A DNA stretch of 64,000 nt. It comes from Alteromonas pelagimontana (GTDB taxonomy: Bacteria; Pseudomonadota; Gammaproteobacteria; Enterobacterales; Alteromonadaceae). The position numbers and the translations under genes were made by a program. This document shows, piece after piece, positions 29,507 through 39,612 of the stretch. Where the stretch lies: NCBI RefSeq assembly GCF_002499975.2, contig NZ_CP052766.1, positions 1,178,001-1,242,000 on the forward strand, in the 5' to 3' direction. The notes below the pieces were generated by a model, which was not told where the DNA came from, ran no database searches, and saw only the letters and a list, made by a program, of their open reading frames with translations. The stretch's first letter is position 1; every line of letters starts with the position of its first letter.

Positions 29507-31117
29507 ATGTTATCGAAAAATAATTTACGTTTTCAACTTTTCTTTGCTGTTCTTTTTGCCTGTGTATCCATCTTGGCAGCGCAAACGCTCATCCGCCAAT
29601 TCTGGACATTACCTGCTTTTGAGGCCATGGCTGCGCATAACGATCTATTGGATTTAAAAAGGGTCGAAAGCCAGCTTACTCAAGAAATCACCTCACTGAA
29701 AAACCTTGTCTATGACAATGCTGTGTGGGATAAAATTTATCAGGCTTCGGCAGAACGCGACGTAAACTGGTTCCAGGAGACCTTTTTCATACCGGAGTCG
29801 TTTCAACACTTAGGGATTAATGGCTGGTATTTCTATGACATTAAGGGAGCCCCTATTGCTGGTTTTAGTACTGAACATGCAACTGCTGAGTTGAAAGTGC
29901 CCTTTTTTGAAAGCAGCAGGTCATCCGAATTAAGCGATATTCTGATTTCGCCAGAGTCAGTCCGCCAAAATGGTCTAATGCCAGTATCAAAAATTGGTTT
30001 TATCGACATATTAGATATGCCAGCGGTAGTGGTTTCCCACAGTATTGCTCCGTCTGGCGCAAAGGGAAATTCCCATGGCACTGCCGTGTTATGGCGATAC
30101 ATGGATGAAAGGTTTATCGAAACGCTAACGCCTGGTATCCCCGGAGACATTCAACTACATACAGGAGAAGAGGTGCGGCAACTGGCTCCTTACTTTACGA
30201 TGGTGTTTGGTGAAGGGGTTCCCAATCAGGCTGTGCCTTTTCAAAATCGGCTTTATATCGGTATACAAAATACGCAAGGGACGCCGGTTTTTGCCGTATC
30301 CGTTGCCATCCGGGAACGTCCTTTTGACAGCGCTCTGTTCGACGCCTCCCTGATAAGCGGTATTGTTATTTCCATCACTATTTTGACTCTGTTCTACATG
30401 TTTATGCACTTTCAGCTGCTACGGCCACTGGAGCGGTTATTAGATACCGTCTGTCTCGCCACGCGAAGCAGAGACTTTTCTATACGTAGTGGTATGCAGG
30501 GACGCAATGAGATTTTCAAGCTGGGGCGTCGTATAGATGATTTGTTTGCGCTAATTGGTAAACAGCGTAGCGAGCTGGTGGCGAGAAACCAGGAACTTCA
30601 GAGGATAAGTAATACCGACCCACTAACAGGGCTGGCGAATCGGCGTTACCTTGACCAATATTTGCAAACTCTTGCCAGTCATGCGTCTACGGAGTCTCGT
30701 CCGCTGGCTTTATTAGTAATGGATATCGATTATTTTAAAGCCTATAACGATCACTACGGCCATAGCCGGGGCGATCAGGTATTAAAGCAGGTTTCATCTC
30801 TATTGCAGCAGTCTACCCACAGCGCAACCGACCTGGTAAGTCGCTATGGCGGCGAAGAATTCGTAGTGGTACTTCAGAACACTGCCGAAGATGAAGCGGT
30901 AAAAGTTGCAGAAAATCTTTGCGTGGCAGTGAGAGCCGCCAAAATACATCACGAATCAGCCATTGGTGTAGATATTCTTACTTTATCAGTCGGTGTGGCA
31001 GGAAAACCTCCTGGTACGCCACTACAAGCAGAGAAACTATTCGACCAGGCAGATGCTGCTCTTTATGCTGCTAAGCGCGCGGGTAGAAATCGTGTGGAAG
31101 TTGCACCAGGTATTTGA
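29507..31117 (+). CDS. Membrane diguanylate cyclase with CHASE4-type sensor
   Basis: Makes cyclic-di-GMP from two GTP. A membrane helix (about 8-28), a periplasmic CHASE4-like region (YDNAVWDKIYQ, FIDILDMPAVVVS), a second membrane helix (about 285-305), a short HAMP-like linker and a GGEEF domain. The active-site loop RYGGEEF is intact (GGEEF near 448-452), with NTDPLTGLANRRYLD at the domain start. The I-site RxxD five residues upstream reads SATD, so product inhibition is probably lost. The start is ATG at 29507 or TTG at 29501; neither has a strong ribosome site. Confidence 0.93.
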   Translation: MLSKNNLRFQLFFAVLFACVSILAAQTLIRQFWTLPAFEAMAAHNDLLDLKRVESQLTQEITSLKNLVYDNAVWDKIYQASAERDVNWFQETFFIPESFQHLGINGWYFYDIKGAPIAGFSTEHATAELKVPFFESSRSSELSDILISPESVRQNGLMPVSKIGFIDILDMPAVVVSHSIAPSGAKGNSHGTAVLWRYMDERFIETLTPGIPGDIQLHTGEEVRQLAPYFTMVFGEGVPNQAVPFQNRLYIGIQNTQGTPVFAVSVAIRERPFDSALFDASLISGIVISITILTLFYMFMHFQLLRPLERLLDTVCLATRSRDFSIRSGMQGRNEIFKLGRRIDDLFALIGKQRSELVARNQELQRISNTDPLTGLANRRYLDQYLQTLASHASTESRPLALLVMDIDYFKAYNDHYGHSRGDQVLKQVSSLLQQSTHSATDLVSRYGGEEFVVVLQNTAEDEAVKVAENLCVAVRAAKIHHESAIGVDILTLSVGVAGKPPGTPLQAEKLFDQADAALYAAKRAGRNRVEVAPGI

Positions 31118-31159
31118 TTGGAGAAATCGGGCAGCAAAAGCTGCCCGTCAATGTAAAGG

Positions 31160-32509
31160 TTATTCAAATAAAGCTTGGTGTAGCTGCGTAACAATTTCCG
31201 AGCTATTCTCTTCATTCACCAGAAACGACATATTGTGGGGGTTTGCGCCAAAGCAAATCATGCGTAAATTGTAATCGGCAACTGCAGCAAAAATCTTGCT
31301 CGACACGCCTTTCGCGCTCTGCATATGGTTACCTACTACAGTTACCAGGTCGTAACCATGCTCAACTTTCACATCACAGATGGTTTCCAGTTCAGCGATG
31401 GTTTCTTTGTTGAGACGCTGGGCTACAGAATTGGCGGGATTGTCTAAAGTAAAAGACACCGAGATTTCCGATGTGGTAACTAAATCCACGCTAAGCTTAT
31501 GTTTAGCAATAATCGCAAAAACCTGTTGCAGAAAGCCTTGTGCATACATCATTTTCGGCGTTTTTACCGTTACCATGACTTGTTCTTTACGGCGGGTAAT
31601 TGCCCGATACGCAGGTTCATGTTCACAATCCCGAACTATCCAGGTTCCGCCCTTTTCCGGCTCTTTGCTTGAACCCACAAAAACTTTTATATCCTGTCTT
31701 AGCGCTGGCTCCATCGTGGCCGGATGCAAGACTTTAGCGCCAAAAGTCGCCATTTCAGCGGCTTCTTCGAAACTCAGTTCAGGTAATGGTTTGGCCGCCG
31801 GGGTAATTCTGGGGTCGGTTGTGTAAACGCCGATAACGTCAGTCCATATTTCGCATACATCCCCTTTTAATGCTTCTGCCAGCAAAGCAGCGGTGAAGTC
31901 AGAACCGCCTCGTCCTAACGTGGTAGTACGTCCTTCGGCATCGGCACCCACGAACCCCTGAGTTACCACAATGGCGTTGGCTATTTCCGGCCGTAACAGG
32001 GCTTCTGCCTGTTCAGCAATAATCTCCAGTTGAGGCGCCGCCGCACCAAATTCGCTGTCGGTTCGAAGTACCTTACGAACGTCGAAATTCAAGGTTTGCA
32101 CATTTTCTTCAGCCAACACAGCGCTGAACAGCAGTGACGACATCCGTTCACCCATAGAAAGCAACTGATCTTTTAAATCGTTGCGGTGCAAAATTTCCTC
32201 ATGTAGCGCTAAAGCGCGCAGCTCATCAATAAGTTCATTTAGCTTTGGCTCAACGGAAGCTTTATCTTTAAGTTCGGCGAATATAGCCATTTCAATATCG
32301 ATAATTGACTGGCACGTGCTGGTAATTTGTTCCTGCGTCATAGGGGTATGAGCAAGACTCACCAGCAAATTAGTCACACCTGCTGCAGCACTGACCACAA
32401 CAATCCGCGTACTGTCGTTACTGCCAACAATTCGAGCGCAATTTTGCATTGCTTTGTAGTTAGCTACACTGGTACCGCCAAATTTGGCAATGGTTAAAGC
32501 ATTTTTCAC
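31160..32509 (-). CDS. lysC: Aspartate kinase (lysine-sensitive, LysC/AK III type)
   Basis: First step of the aspartate family of amino acids; 449 residues, monofunctional. The kinase domain shows AKFGGTSVANY, RTTTLGRGGSDFTAA and DVIGVYTTDPRI; two ACT domains follow (about 305-449) with SVSFTLDN and GYDLVTVVGNHM. Length and sequence agree with the E. coli LysC class. Only 51 nt separate it from the upstream DUF192 gene on the same strand, so there is no room for a lysine riboswitch; they may be cotranscribed. Confidence 0.95.
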   Translation of the reverse strand: MKNALTIAKFGGTSVANYKAMQNCARIVGSNDSTRIVVVSAAAGVTNLLVSLAHTPMTQEQITSTCQSIIDIEMAIFAELKDKASVEPKLNELIDELRALALHEEILHRNDLKDQLLSMGERMSSLLFSAVLAEENVQTLNFDVRKVLRTDSEFGAAAPQLEIIAEQAEALLRPEIANAIVVTQGFVGADAEGRTTTLGRGGSDFTAALLAEALKGDVCEIWTDVIGVYTTDPRITPAAKPLPELSFEEAAEMATFGAKVLHPATMEPALRQDIKVFVGSSKEPEKGGTWIVRDCEHEPAYRAITRRKEQVMVTVKTPKMMYAQGFLQQVFAIIAKHKLSVDLVTTSEISVSFTLDNPANSVAQRLNKETIAELETICDVKVEHGYDLVTVVGNHMQSAKGVSSKIFAAVADYNLRMICFGANPHNMSFLVNEENSSEIVTQLHQALFE

Positions 32510-32560
32510 GGTTATCTCCGATTTCGGCCTGGCAACACTGCGTTAGCAGCGGGCCAAACG

Positions 32561-33010
32561 CTATGGATTAACAATAATTTGGTCACCGACTTTGATGTTG
32601 TGTTCGGCAAACCAACCCTGGTTCATCTCGAGCGCGTACGTCACCATTTTAGAGGCTCCCACTGAAGTTAAGTCGTGGGGCTGTAATGGTTTTATGTCAG
32701 TAATCACGCCATTTCTGTCGAAAAATGCTACATCCAAGGGAATAAATGTGTTTTTCATCCACATACTGGCTTGTTTAGGTGGAGAAAAATAAAATAACAT
32801 GCCGCAATCAGCACATAAAGATTTACGAAACATCAAGCCCTGCGCTCGCTGTTCGAAATGTTTTGCATATTCTAATTTGTATTCATTGCCTTTTATAGCA
32901 ATGGTCACTTCGTCAAAACTGACGCTTTCATCGCTGGCAATGCATGTGCTGGTAACGGCTAAGCTCATTGAGGTGATAACTACCGCAGCAAAGGTCTGTA
33001 GAACCTTCAT
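32561..33010 (-). CDS. DUF192 family exported protein
   Basis: A 149-residue protein with a signal peptide (MKVLQTFAAVVITSMSLAVTSTCIA), then a single compact DUF192 domain: EQRAQGLMFRKSLCADCGMLFYF, MWMKNTFIPLDVAFFDRNG and VTYALEMNQGWFAEHNIKVGD. Two cysteines (CADC) lie in the conserved N-terminal loop. The family is a small beta-barrel of unknown biochemical role, often exported. It lies upstream of lysC in the same orientation. Confidence 0.92.
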   Translation of the reverse strand: MKVLQTFAAVVITSMSLAVTSTCIASDESVSFDEVTIAIKGNEYKLEYAKHFEQRAQGLMFRKSLCADCGMLFYFSPPKQASMWMKNTFIPLDVAFFDRNGVITDIKPLQPHDLTSVGASKMVTYALEMNQGWFAEHNIKVGDQIIVNP

Positions 33011-33059
33011 TCCATTTATCCTTTTAATAACGTAAGTGTAAACAAAGTAACAAGTATAA

Positions 33060-33090
33060 AAAAAGCCGGACCCTTACGGTGCCCGGCTTG
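33060..33090 (-). terminator. Rho-independent terminator of acnB
   Basis: On the minus strand AAGCCGGGCACC pairs with GGTCCGGCTT (one bulge), followed by a T run, 18 nt after the acnB stop. Confidence 0.8.
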
Positions 33091-33107
33091 CTAGTTTATA
33101 CGCCAAG

Positions 33108-35720
33108 TCAGGCAACATTCAACGTTGGAATGATCTTAGCTTTAGCATCATCTTCCGCTTTCTTAAAACTTTCGATTTTATCGAAGTTTAAATAGCGGTA
33201 AACATCTGCCGACATAGAGTCTATTTTACTGGCATATTCCATGTATTCAGCCGCAGTAGGAATACGGCCAATGATAGCGCCTACAGCCGCCAGCTCAGCA
33301 GAGGTTAAATAGACGTTCGCACCGTCTCCCAGGCGATTCGGGAAGTTACGCGTAGAGGTAGACAGCACTGTTGCGCCCGCGTCTACTCGCGCCTGGTTCC
33401 CCATGCACAGTGAACATCCCGGCATTTCAGTACGTACACCTACACGGCCATAGATGTTGTAATACCCTTCTTCCATCAACTGCGCTTTATCCATCTTGGT
33501 GGGAGGAGAAATCCACAACCGGGTTGGTAAGGTCTTACCAAACTGATCCAGCAACTTGCCTGCTGCACGGAAATGGCCGATGTTAGTCATACAAGAGCCA
33601 ATGAAAACTTCATCTACTTTGTCGCCAGCAACATCAGACAAGGTTTTTGCATCATCTGGGTCGTTAGGACAACAAACGATCGGTTCTTTAATTTCGCTAA
33701 GATCGATTTCAATCACTTCAGCGTATTCGGCATCTGCATCCGCTTCCATCAGCTCCGGATTAGCCAGCCACTCTTCCATCTTCTGTGCGCGGCGTTCCAG
33801 TGTACGCGGATCGCCATAGCCTTCGTTAATCATCCAGCGAAGCATGGTGATATTAGAATTGAGATATTCTGCCACAGATTCTTTAGACAACTTAATAGTA
33901 CAGCCGGCAGCGGAACGTTCGGCAGAGGCATCAGACAACTCAAATGCCTGCTCAGCGGTCAAGTGCTCAAGACCTTCAATTTCCAGAATACGGCCAGAAA
34001 ACGCATTAATCTTGCCTTTTTTCTCTACGGTTAACAGACCTTGTTTAATGCCGTAAAGCGGAATGGCATGTACCAGATCCCGTAACGTAATTCCCGGCTG
34101 CATTTTGCCTTTAAAGCGCACCAGAATAGATTCAGGCATATCAAGAGGCATTACGCCAGTGGCTGCCGCAAACGCTACTAATCCAGAGCCTGCCGGGAAA
34201 GAAATCCCTAACGGAAAACGAGTATGTGAATCGCCGCCAGTTCCTACGGTATCGGGCAGAAGCATACGGTTTAACCAGGAGTGAATGATGCCATCACCCG
34301 GACGTAAGCTTACGCCACCACGATTCATAATAAAATCAGGCAGGGTATGCTGCGTTTCAATATCCACCGGCTTAGGGTAAGCCGCGGTATGACAGAAAGA
34401 CTGCATAGTAAGGTCAGCGGTAAAACCTAAACAGGCCAAATCTTTCAGTTCATCACGAGTCATAGGACCTGTGGTGTCCTGAGAACCTACAGTGGTCATT
34501 TTCGGTTCGCAGTAAGTCCCTGGACGCATGCCTTCCACGCCACAGGCTTTTCCAACCATCTTCTGCGCGAGCGTATAGCCTTTGCCGGTATCTTTTGGTT
34601 GCTCAGGCTTACGGAAAAGATCTGTCGGACCCATGGCCAACGCTTCACGCGCTTTGTCGGTCAATGCCCGGCCGATAATCAGATTAATCCGACCACCAGC
34701 GCGAACTTCATCCAGGATCACTTTGGACTTGTAGCTATACTCTGACAGCACTTCGCCAGTTTCGTGATTGGTAATTTTGCCTTCAAAGGGATAGATATCG
34801 ATGATATCACCCATTTCCATTTTTTCGACGTCAGCTTCAAATACCAACGCGCCAGCATCTTCCATGGTGTTAAAGAAAATTGGTGCGACTTTACTGCCGA
34901 TACACACACCGCCACCACGCTTATTAGGCACACCAGGCAAGTCTTCGCCAAAGAACCAAAGAACGGAATTGGTCGCTGATTTACGTGAAGAGCCGGTTCC
35001 TACCACATCGCCCACGAAAGCCACTGGATAGCCTCTGCTTTTGACTTCTTCAATCTGCGTCATCGGTCCTTTTACGCCAGGCTCATCGGGTTCTAAACCT
35101 TCGCGAGCCATTTTATAAGCGGCTAACGCATGCAAAGGAATATCCGGACGTGACCACGCATCAGGTGCCGGAGACAAATCGTCAGTATTGGTTTCACCGG
35201 TCACTTTGAACACGGAATAGGTGATTTTGTCTTCCATCTTATTCCGTGACGTGAACCACTCACCTTCCGCCCAGGATTTAATGACGTCGGTAGCAACCTG
35301 ATTACCCGCTTTATGCTTTTCTTCTACATCGTGGAACGCATCAAACATCAGCAAGGTATGCTTTAATTCTTTGGCGGCTATTGGCGCTAGCTTTTCGTCG
35401 TCCAACAGTTCTACAAGAGTGACGATGTTATAGCCGCCGTGCATGTTGCCCAGCAACTCAATCGCTTTTTCTCTGCTGATCAGCGGGCACGCGTCTTCGC
35501 CTTTTGCCACTGCGCTCAGAAAGCCGGCTTTAACATAAGCGGCTTCGTCAACACCAGGAGGAACGCGTTCAGAAATTAGTTCCAGCAGGTATTCTTCTTC
35601 ACCAGCCGGAGGATTTTTGAGTAATTCCACCAAACCTGCGACCTGTTCTGCGTTTAGTGGTTTAGGAGGGATCCCTTCTGCAGCACGTTCATCTACGTGT
35701 TTGCGATAATCTTCTAACAC
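33108..35720 (-). CDS. acnB: Bifunctional aconitate hydratase 2 / 2-methylisocitrate dehydratase
   Basis: Main TCA-cycle aconitase; 870 residues, close to the 865 of E. coli AcnB. An N-terminal HEAT-like domain ([19 protein letters not shown]), then the swivel domain ([26 protein letters not shown] in part: [15 protein letters not shown]), then the catalytic core with the 4Fe-4S cysteines in [13 protein letters not shown] and [10 protein letters not shown]. The Gly-rich segment [14 protein letters not shown] is also diagnostic. It is transcribed alone with a strong terminator. Confidence 0.98.
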   Translation of the reverse strand: MLEDYRKHVDERAAEGIPPKPLNAEQVAGLVELLKNPPAGEEEYLLELISERVPPGVDEAAYVKAGFLSAVAKGEDACPLISREKAIELLGNMHGGYNIVTLVELLDDEKLAPIAAKELKHTLLMFDAFHDVEEKHKAGNQVATDVIKSWAEGEWFTSRNKMEDKITYSVFKVTGETNTDDLSPAPDAWSRPDIPLHALAAYKMAREGLEPDEPGVKGPMTQIEEVKSRGYPVAFVGDVVGTGSSRKSATNSVLWFFGEDLPGVPNKRGGGVCIGSKVAPIFFNTMEDAGALVFEADVEKMEMGDIIDIYPFEGKITNHETGEVLSEYSYKSKVILDEVRAGGRINLIIGRALTDKAREALAMGPTDLFRKPEQPKDTGKGYTLAQKMVGKACGVEGMRPGTYCEPKMTTVGSQDTTGPMTRDELKDLACLGFTADLTMQSFCHTAAYPKPVDIETQHTLPDFIMNRGGVSLRPGDGIIHSWLNRMLLPDTVGTGGDSHTRFPLGISFPAGSGLVAFAAATGVMPLDMPESILVRFKGKMQPGITLRDLVHAIPLYGIKQGLLTVEKKGKINAFSGRILEIEGLEHLTAEQAFELSDASAERSAAGCTIKLSKESVAEYLNSNITMLRWMINEGYGDPRTLERRAQKMEEWLANPELMEADADAEYAEVIEIDLSEIKEPIVCCPNDPDDAKTLSDVAGDKVDEVFIGSCMTNIGHFRAAGKLLDQFGKTLPTRLWISPPTKMDKAQLMEEGYYNIYGRVGVRTEMPGCSLCMGNQARVDAGATVLSTSTRNFPNRLGDGANVYLTSAELAAVGAIIGRIPTAAEYMEYASKIDSMSADVYRYLNFDKIESFKKAEDDAKAKIIPTLNVA

Positions 35721-35895
35721 GACTTCTTCCTCATGGTTATTCCCGCCGATAACGGTCTTGTGGCAGGAAGTAATTAATTGCCGGAATTATAACGGTTTGT
35801 TTGCTGAAATTACATTCCCTTGCACTTTCATTCAGTGATAGCCGGTATTCAGCCAGTCTATCTGCATATTGTCCTAATGCTACTTTCTGCAATCC

Positions 35896-36987
35896 CTATT
35901 TAGGTTGCACCTTCAGCAAAGCAGCTTTATGACCATTGGTTAATATATAAACCGCACCATCCTGGCCTACTGCTACGTCCCGCAGACGCTGTTTAATAGT
36001 AGCAAATATCCGTGTGGTAACGGGGGGCGTTGCGGATAAATTCACTGCATACACTGCCTCGTTTTTAAGCGTAGAAACCAGCAACTGATCGCGAAGCGCC
36101 GAAAATAACACATTGGTATATAGCGTCATTCCTGAAGGCGCTATTGATGGTGTCCAGTCTACCACAGGCTGTCGCATATCAGCATACTGTGTAAAGGGAG
36201 ATATTTTGGCACCCGAATAATCCAATCCTTGTGTTATGACAGGCCAGCCGTAGTTCTCGCCCGCTTCGATAATATTTATTTCATCGCCTCCGTCAGGGCC
36301 ATGTTCATGTTCGATGATACGGCCGTTTTCTTCGTCAACCACAAGACCTTGGGGATTACGATGTCCGTATGAATAAACATAAGGCGCGTCAGGAAACGGG
36401 TTATCCACCGGCGCCCTGCCATCTTCGCGAAAGCGTAAAATCTTGCCCAACTGACTGTGTCGTAGTTGCGCCTGCTCCCGATAATCAAAGCCATCTCCCA
36501 CTGTTACCAGCCAGGTGCCATCGTTTAATACGGCTAAACGGCCGCCGAAATGAACGGGTGTGCCTTTCATAGGTTCGACGGCCAGAATCAGTTTTATATC
36601 TTTCAACTGATCCTCTTCCAACCTTGCGGTTGCCACTGCCAATCGATTGTTGTCTGCATTCCCTTGTGCAAAAGAAAATAAAACGCGATGGGACATGGAA
36701 TAGTCCTGCGTGAGCGCAATGTCCAGCAGTCCGCCCTGCCCAGCCACATACAGCTGAGGCAAATCAAGTTGCTGACGATTAAGCTGCCCATCCTTTCCCA
36801 CAAATACCAGCGATCCTGACATTTCCGTTACGACCCAGCGGCCATCGGGCAGTTCCACCATCGTCCAGGGATCGTGCAGATTTTCTACGACCTTAGAAAC
36901 CTGATAGTCTTCCTGCGCTGCTACTGCTAGCGGCAAGAGCAACAACAGGAACATCCGCCGGAACCAGCTACGGGGAAATCTCTTCAT
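35896..36987 (-). CDS. PQQ-dependent sugar dehydrogenase-like protein (Asd/YliI type)
   Basis: A 363-residue exported protein with signal peptide (RMFLLLLLPLAVAAQ) and a six-bladed propeller of the GSDH family: LHDPWTMVELPDGRWVVTEMSGSL (in part: DPWTMVELPDGRWVVTE), GGLLDIALTQDY, GGRLAVLNDGTWLVTVGDGFDYREQAQ, SYGHRNPQGLVVDEENG and EHGPDGGDEINIIEAGENYGWP. These match aldose sugar dehydrogenases that use PQQ. No PQQ biosynthesis genes are in the window, so activity depends on external or remotely encoded PQQ. Confidence 0.9.
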   Translation of the reverse strand: MKRFPRSWFRRMFLLLLLPLAVAAQEDYQVSKVVENLHDPWTMVELPDGRWVVTEMSGSLVFVGKDGQLNRQQLDLPQLYVAGQGGLLDIALTQDYSMSHRVLFSFAQGNADNNRLAVATARLEEDQLKDIKLILAVEPMKGTPVHFGGRLAVLNDGTWLVTVGDGFDYREQAQLRHSQLGKILRFREDGRAPVDNPFPDAPYVYSYGHRNPQGLVVDEENGRIIEHEHGPDGGDEINIIEAGENYGWPVITQGLDYSGAKISPFTQYADMRQPVVDWTPSIAPSGMTLYTNVLFSALRDQLLVSTLKNEAVYAVNLSATPPVTTRIFATIKQRLRDVAVGQDGAVYILTNGHKAALLKVQPK

Positions 36988-37070
36988 AAAGAACGCTTTA
37001 CCATAAATGTACTTGAGATACCTACCCTAGCATGAAATGATGGAACGGTAGAATATGCAGAGAAATTCAG

Positions 37071-37505
37071 TTGAGAAAAATACTCCCTTTTTTAAAAGCT
37101 CTGGTTGTTGGTTGGTTGGTGACGTACTTTTTTGCCAGCGTTTTTCACACTCAGTCGGTGCTATCCGGGCTCGTTGCCATCGGTGTCGAAATTCCCTTAG
37201 CTGATCGACTGGCAACGACTGCCTATGATATCTGGGGACTGTTGCCCACTTATGGCAGTGCAATATTAGGCGCTATTTTCATTTCAATGCTAATTGCGGT
37301 TATCTTAAACCTGTGGCTGAAAGCGCCTATAGCATTAGGTGCAGTAGCAGGAGCCACCGCGTTGCTGGTAACATTGCTGGCTATGCAACCCATCATGCAT
37401 GTTACGCTTATTGCGGGTGCCCGAGGTCCGATAGGCATTGCGCTACAATGTATCGCAGGCGCAATCGGCGGAGCTGCTTTTATGTGGCGTTATCAACATA
37501 AATAA
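37071..37505 (+). CDS. Four-helix membrane protein of unknown function
   Basis: 144 residues with about four hydrophobic stretches (ALVVGWLVTYFFASVF; SAILGAIFISMLIAVILNLWL; ALGAVAGATALLVTLLAM; IGIALQCIAGAIGGAAF). The start must be the TTG at 37071 because the nearest ATG is out of frame. I recognise no family. It is divergent from the sugar dehydrogenase gene and followed 91 nt later by the isochorismatase-like gene. Confidence 0.7.
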   Translation: MRKILPFLKALVVGWLVTYFFASVFHTQSVLSGLVAIGVEIPLADRLATTAYDIWGLLPTYGSAILGAIFISMLIAVILNLWLKAPIALGAVAGATALLVTLLAMQPIMHVTLIAGARGPIGIALQCIAGAIGGAAFMWRYQHK

Positions 37506-37596
37506 TCCTATCTTACTTTACCGCCAATGCTGTTTATTACTGTAACTTGCCATTATAAGCTACGCTGAACATATCAATACTCACGCGGAGCTATAA

Positions 37597-38139
37597 ATGC
37601 TGGACAAGTCTCACACTGGTCTTCTCATTATTGACGTACAAGGCAAACTCGCGACGCTGGTGAACAACAGTGAAGCCATGATTGCGCATATCGCAGCATT
37701 AGGCGAAGCCGCAGTACTGCTCGACTTACCTGTTATCGTACTGGAACAAAATCCTGAAAAATTGGGTAACACAGTGGCGCAGATTAGCAGTATCACTCAG
37801 GCAAAAACCCTTTCTAAATGTACCTTTAACGCCTGTGAATCGCAGAATTTTGTTGACGCAATGACAGCAGCAAATCGGCAGAACTGGTTAGTCTGTGGTA
37901 TTGAAACTCATATATGTGTTTATCAAACCGTGTTGGGATTAGCAGAGCGAGGGTATCATCCGGAAGTGGTAGTTGATGCCGTGGGTTCGCGCAACCCAAT
38001 CAATAAACAAATGGCTATTGATAAGATGGCGCGAAGTGGTATTGCCATCACCTCATTCGAGATGTGTCTGTACGAACTGATAAAAGACTGTCGCGACGAC
38101 GTCTTCAAATCGATTTTGTCACTGGTAAAAAGATTTTAA
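37597..38139 (+). CDS. Isochorismatase-family cysteine hydrolase
   Basis: 180 residues, a single isochorismatase-like domain. The catalytic triad is visible: Asp in TGLLIIDVQGKL, Lys in LSKCTFNAC, and the nucleophile Cys in WLVCGIETHICVYQTV (GIETHICV, with a cis peptide near GIE). Relatives include YcaC-type hydrolases. The substrate is not predictable. It converges on the TPR-TonB fusion gene with about 40 nt between them and no clear terminator. Confidence 0.93.
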   Translation: MLDKSHTGLLIIDVQGKLATLVNNSEAMIAHIAALGEAAVLLDLPVIVLEQNPEKLGNTVAQISSITQAKTLSKCTFNACESQNFVDAMTAANRQNWLVCGIETHICVYQTVLGLAERGYHPEVVVDAVGSRNPINKQMAIDKMARSGIAITSFEMCLYELIKDCRDDVFKSILSLVKRF

Positions 38140-38178
38140 GCGAGCTTCACCAAGCTTCAGACTGCTAAACAATAAGCC

Positions 38179-39309
38179 CTAGTGGTACGATACTTTAAAA
38201 TCTAGCTGTACAACGTTATCTTCCGCTGGCACTGGTTTGCCATTCTCGAATTTTGGCGCATAACGCCATTGTTCCAAGGCTTGAAGACTCGCGTTTTTAA
38301 ACTGGCTTGCCCCCTCCGCCTCCAATACCTCAGGGTTACGCACAAAACCTTGCTCGTCGATATTGAATTTGAGTCTGACGTAACCGCTAATACTGTGCCT
38401 CAGAGCATGTTGGGGATACACCGGGTTTTTGCGGTACAGCGGCGTAGGCTCCTGATTCTCTTCCCATGGCGTCATTTTGCCAATTGCAACGCAGTGTTGG
38501 GTTGCTTTCTCTGACTCTCCTTCCTGCTCATACAAATTCACCAGTTTTGCATGTGAAGCTAAAGCATAGGGATGAGAAAAGCTCACATTGTTATCGAAAG
38601 CTTGGGCTACTTCTTCATATCTTTCAATGGCAGCATAGCGGTTGCGACTTACAGCAAGCACCGCGCCTTGAATAAATTTTACCTCCAGAGTACGAACGGC
38701 AAATGTTCCTGCGATGTCCTCGACATGTTTAACAGCTTGCTCCATGAACTGGGACGCGGTTGAGGCATAGACAGGTAAATTACCCTCACGGCTAAGCGCT
38801 CGGCTGCCTTGATAATAAAGACGCGCCGCCAAATCCGGATCTTGATGCTCCTCAAGAACATCATCCGTATCCATAATAACCCGCTTTAAAAATTTTTGGC
38901 GCAATTTGCTATAGTCAGCCTGTGGTTGAGAAGGCGCTTCCTGCAAGGCCAATATGGTATCTACATAAAACGTAAATAATTCAGGGGACTCATACCCGTA
39001 CAGATCTTCGTACTGCTCGGCGACCTGCTCAAACACTTCAGTTGCTTGTTCATATTTCTTATTAGCAGTTAATGCGTTGGCATAGTTATAGGTAAGGTTA
39101 GCGGTATTTTCACTGTCCTTGCCGAATTTGACCTGGCCTAACGCCAGAGCCTTTTTTGCCAGTGTCTCTCTGGCATCGGTATCATCTTGGCCAAGCGAAC
39201 TTTCGTAGGCGTGATAAACGTCTGAAAAGGTATCTTCTTTAGCGTCAGCCAAGAGAGTAAATGAGCTGGCAGCCATAACTACACAGAAAGAAATAAGAGA
39301 AGGTCGCAT
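38179..39309 (-). CDS. TPR-repeat protein with C-terminal TonB domain
   Basis: A 376-residue protein: an N-terminal signal or anchor (RPSLISFCVVMAASSFTLLADA), a TPR-like helical region (about 25-270: YNYANALTANKKYEQATEVFEQV, IERYEEVAQAFDNN) and a TonB C-terminal domain (about 290-376: RKNPVYPQHALRHSISGYVRLKFNIDEQG in part, ALEQWRYAPKFENGKPV). There is no proline-rich spacer. I place the start at 39309 because GGAG is 6 nt upstream; two upstream in-frame starts lack such a site. It lies outside the TonB2 operon, beyond two palindromes, and could be an alternative energy coupler or an assembly factor. Confidence 0.9.
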   Translation of the reverse strand: MRPSLISFCVVMAASSFTLLADAKEDTFSDVYHAYESSLGQDDTDARETLAKKALALGQVKFGKDSENTANLTYNYANALTANKKYEQATEVFEQVAEQYEDLYGYESPELFTFYVDTILALQEAPSQPQADYSKLRQKFLKRVIMDTDDVLEEHQDPDLAARLYYQGSRALSREGNLPVYASTASQFMEQAVKHVEDIAGTFAVRTLEVKFIQGAVLAVSRNRYAAIERYEEVAQAFDNNVSFSHPYALASHAKLVNLYEQEGESEKATQHCVAIGKMTPWEENQEPTPLYRKNPVYPQHALRHSISGYVRLKFNIDEQGFVRNPEVLEAEGASQFKNASLQALEQWRYAPKFENGKPVPAEDNVVQLDFKVSYH

Positions 39310-39370
39310 GCAATACTCCATTTGCTGCTGAAAATGTATACTTAACCCCAACTCGCGATACGCCGCGCCG

Positions 39371-39475
39371 CTCAATAACGATCTTTTTGCGCCTGGCAGC
39401 GTTGCGCTTTCTAATCATAGCTGGCTATGACGTACGAAATCCCGCCTTGCTATGCGCAAAAATCTCATCATCGAG
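39371..39475. repeat. Large imperfect palindrome centred at 39422
   Basis: The centre is TCATAGC-TG-GCTATGA. Outward, the arms stay related (TTTTTGCGC on the left against GCGCAAAAA on the right, then CTCAATAACGATC against an inverted CTCGATGATGAG). The shape suits a small dispersed repeat or MITE-like element; no gene is inside. Confidence 0.55.
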
Positions 39476-39612
39476 CCAATATTAGCTTAAGAACAATCGA
39501 CAGCTATATCTAAAATCCTAATTTGAAAGGATGTTTAAAGTCTATACGACACTTCTTATCCCGAGCTGGAGTTAGTTAACTTAGCTAATCAAAAGCCAAA
39601 GTTCAACTTATA

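Noticed and set aside
31128..31147. Hairpin CGGGCAGC-AAAA-GCTGCCCG between the diguanylate cyclase and lysC
   Set aside because: The stem is good but has no T run on either strand, so I do not call a terminator.
32510..32560. Possible lysine riboswitch before lysC
   Set aside because: Only 51 nt separate lysC from the upstream gene, too short for an L-box.
37027..37263. 78-codon minus-strand frame at the start of the small membrane protein gene
   Set aside because: Shadow frame without ribosome site or motif; the plus-strand frame has clear membrane helices.
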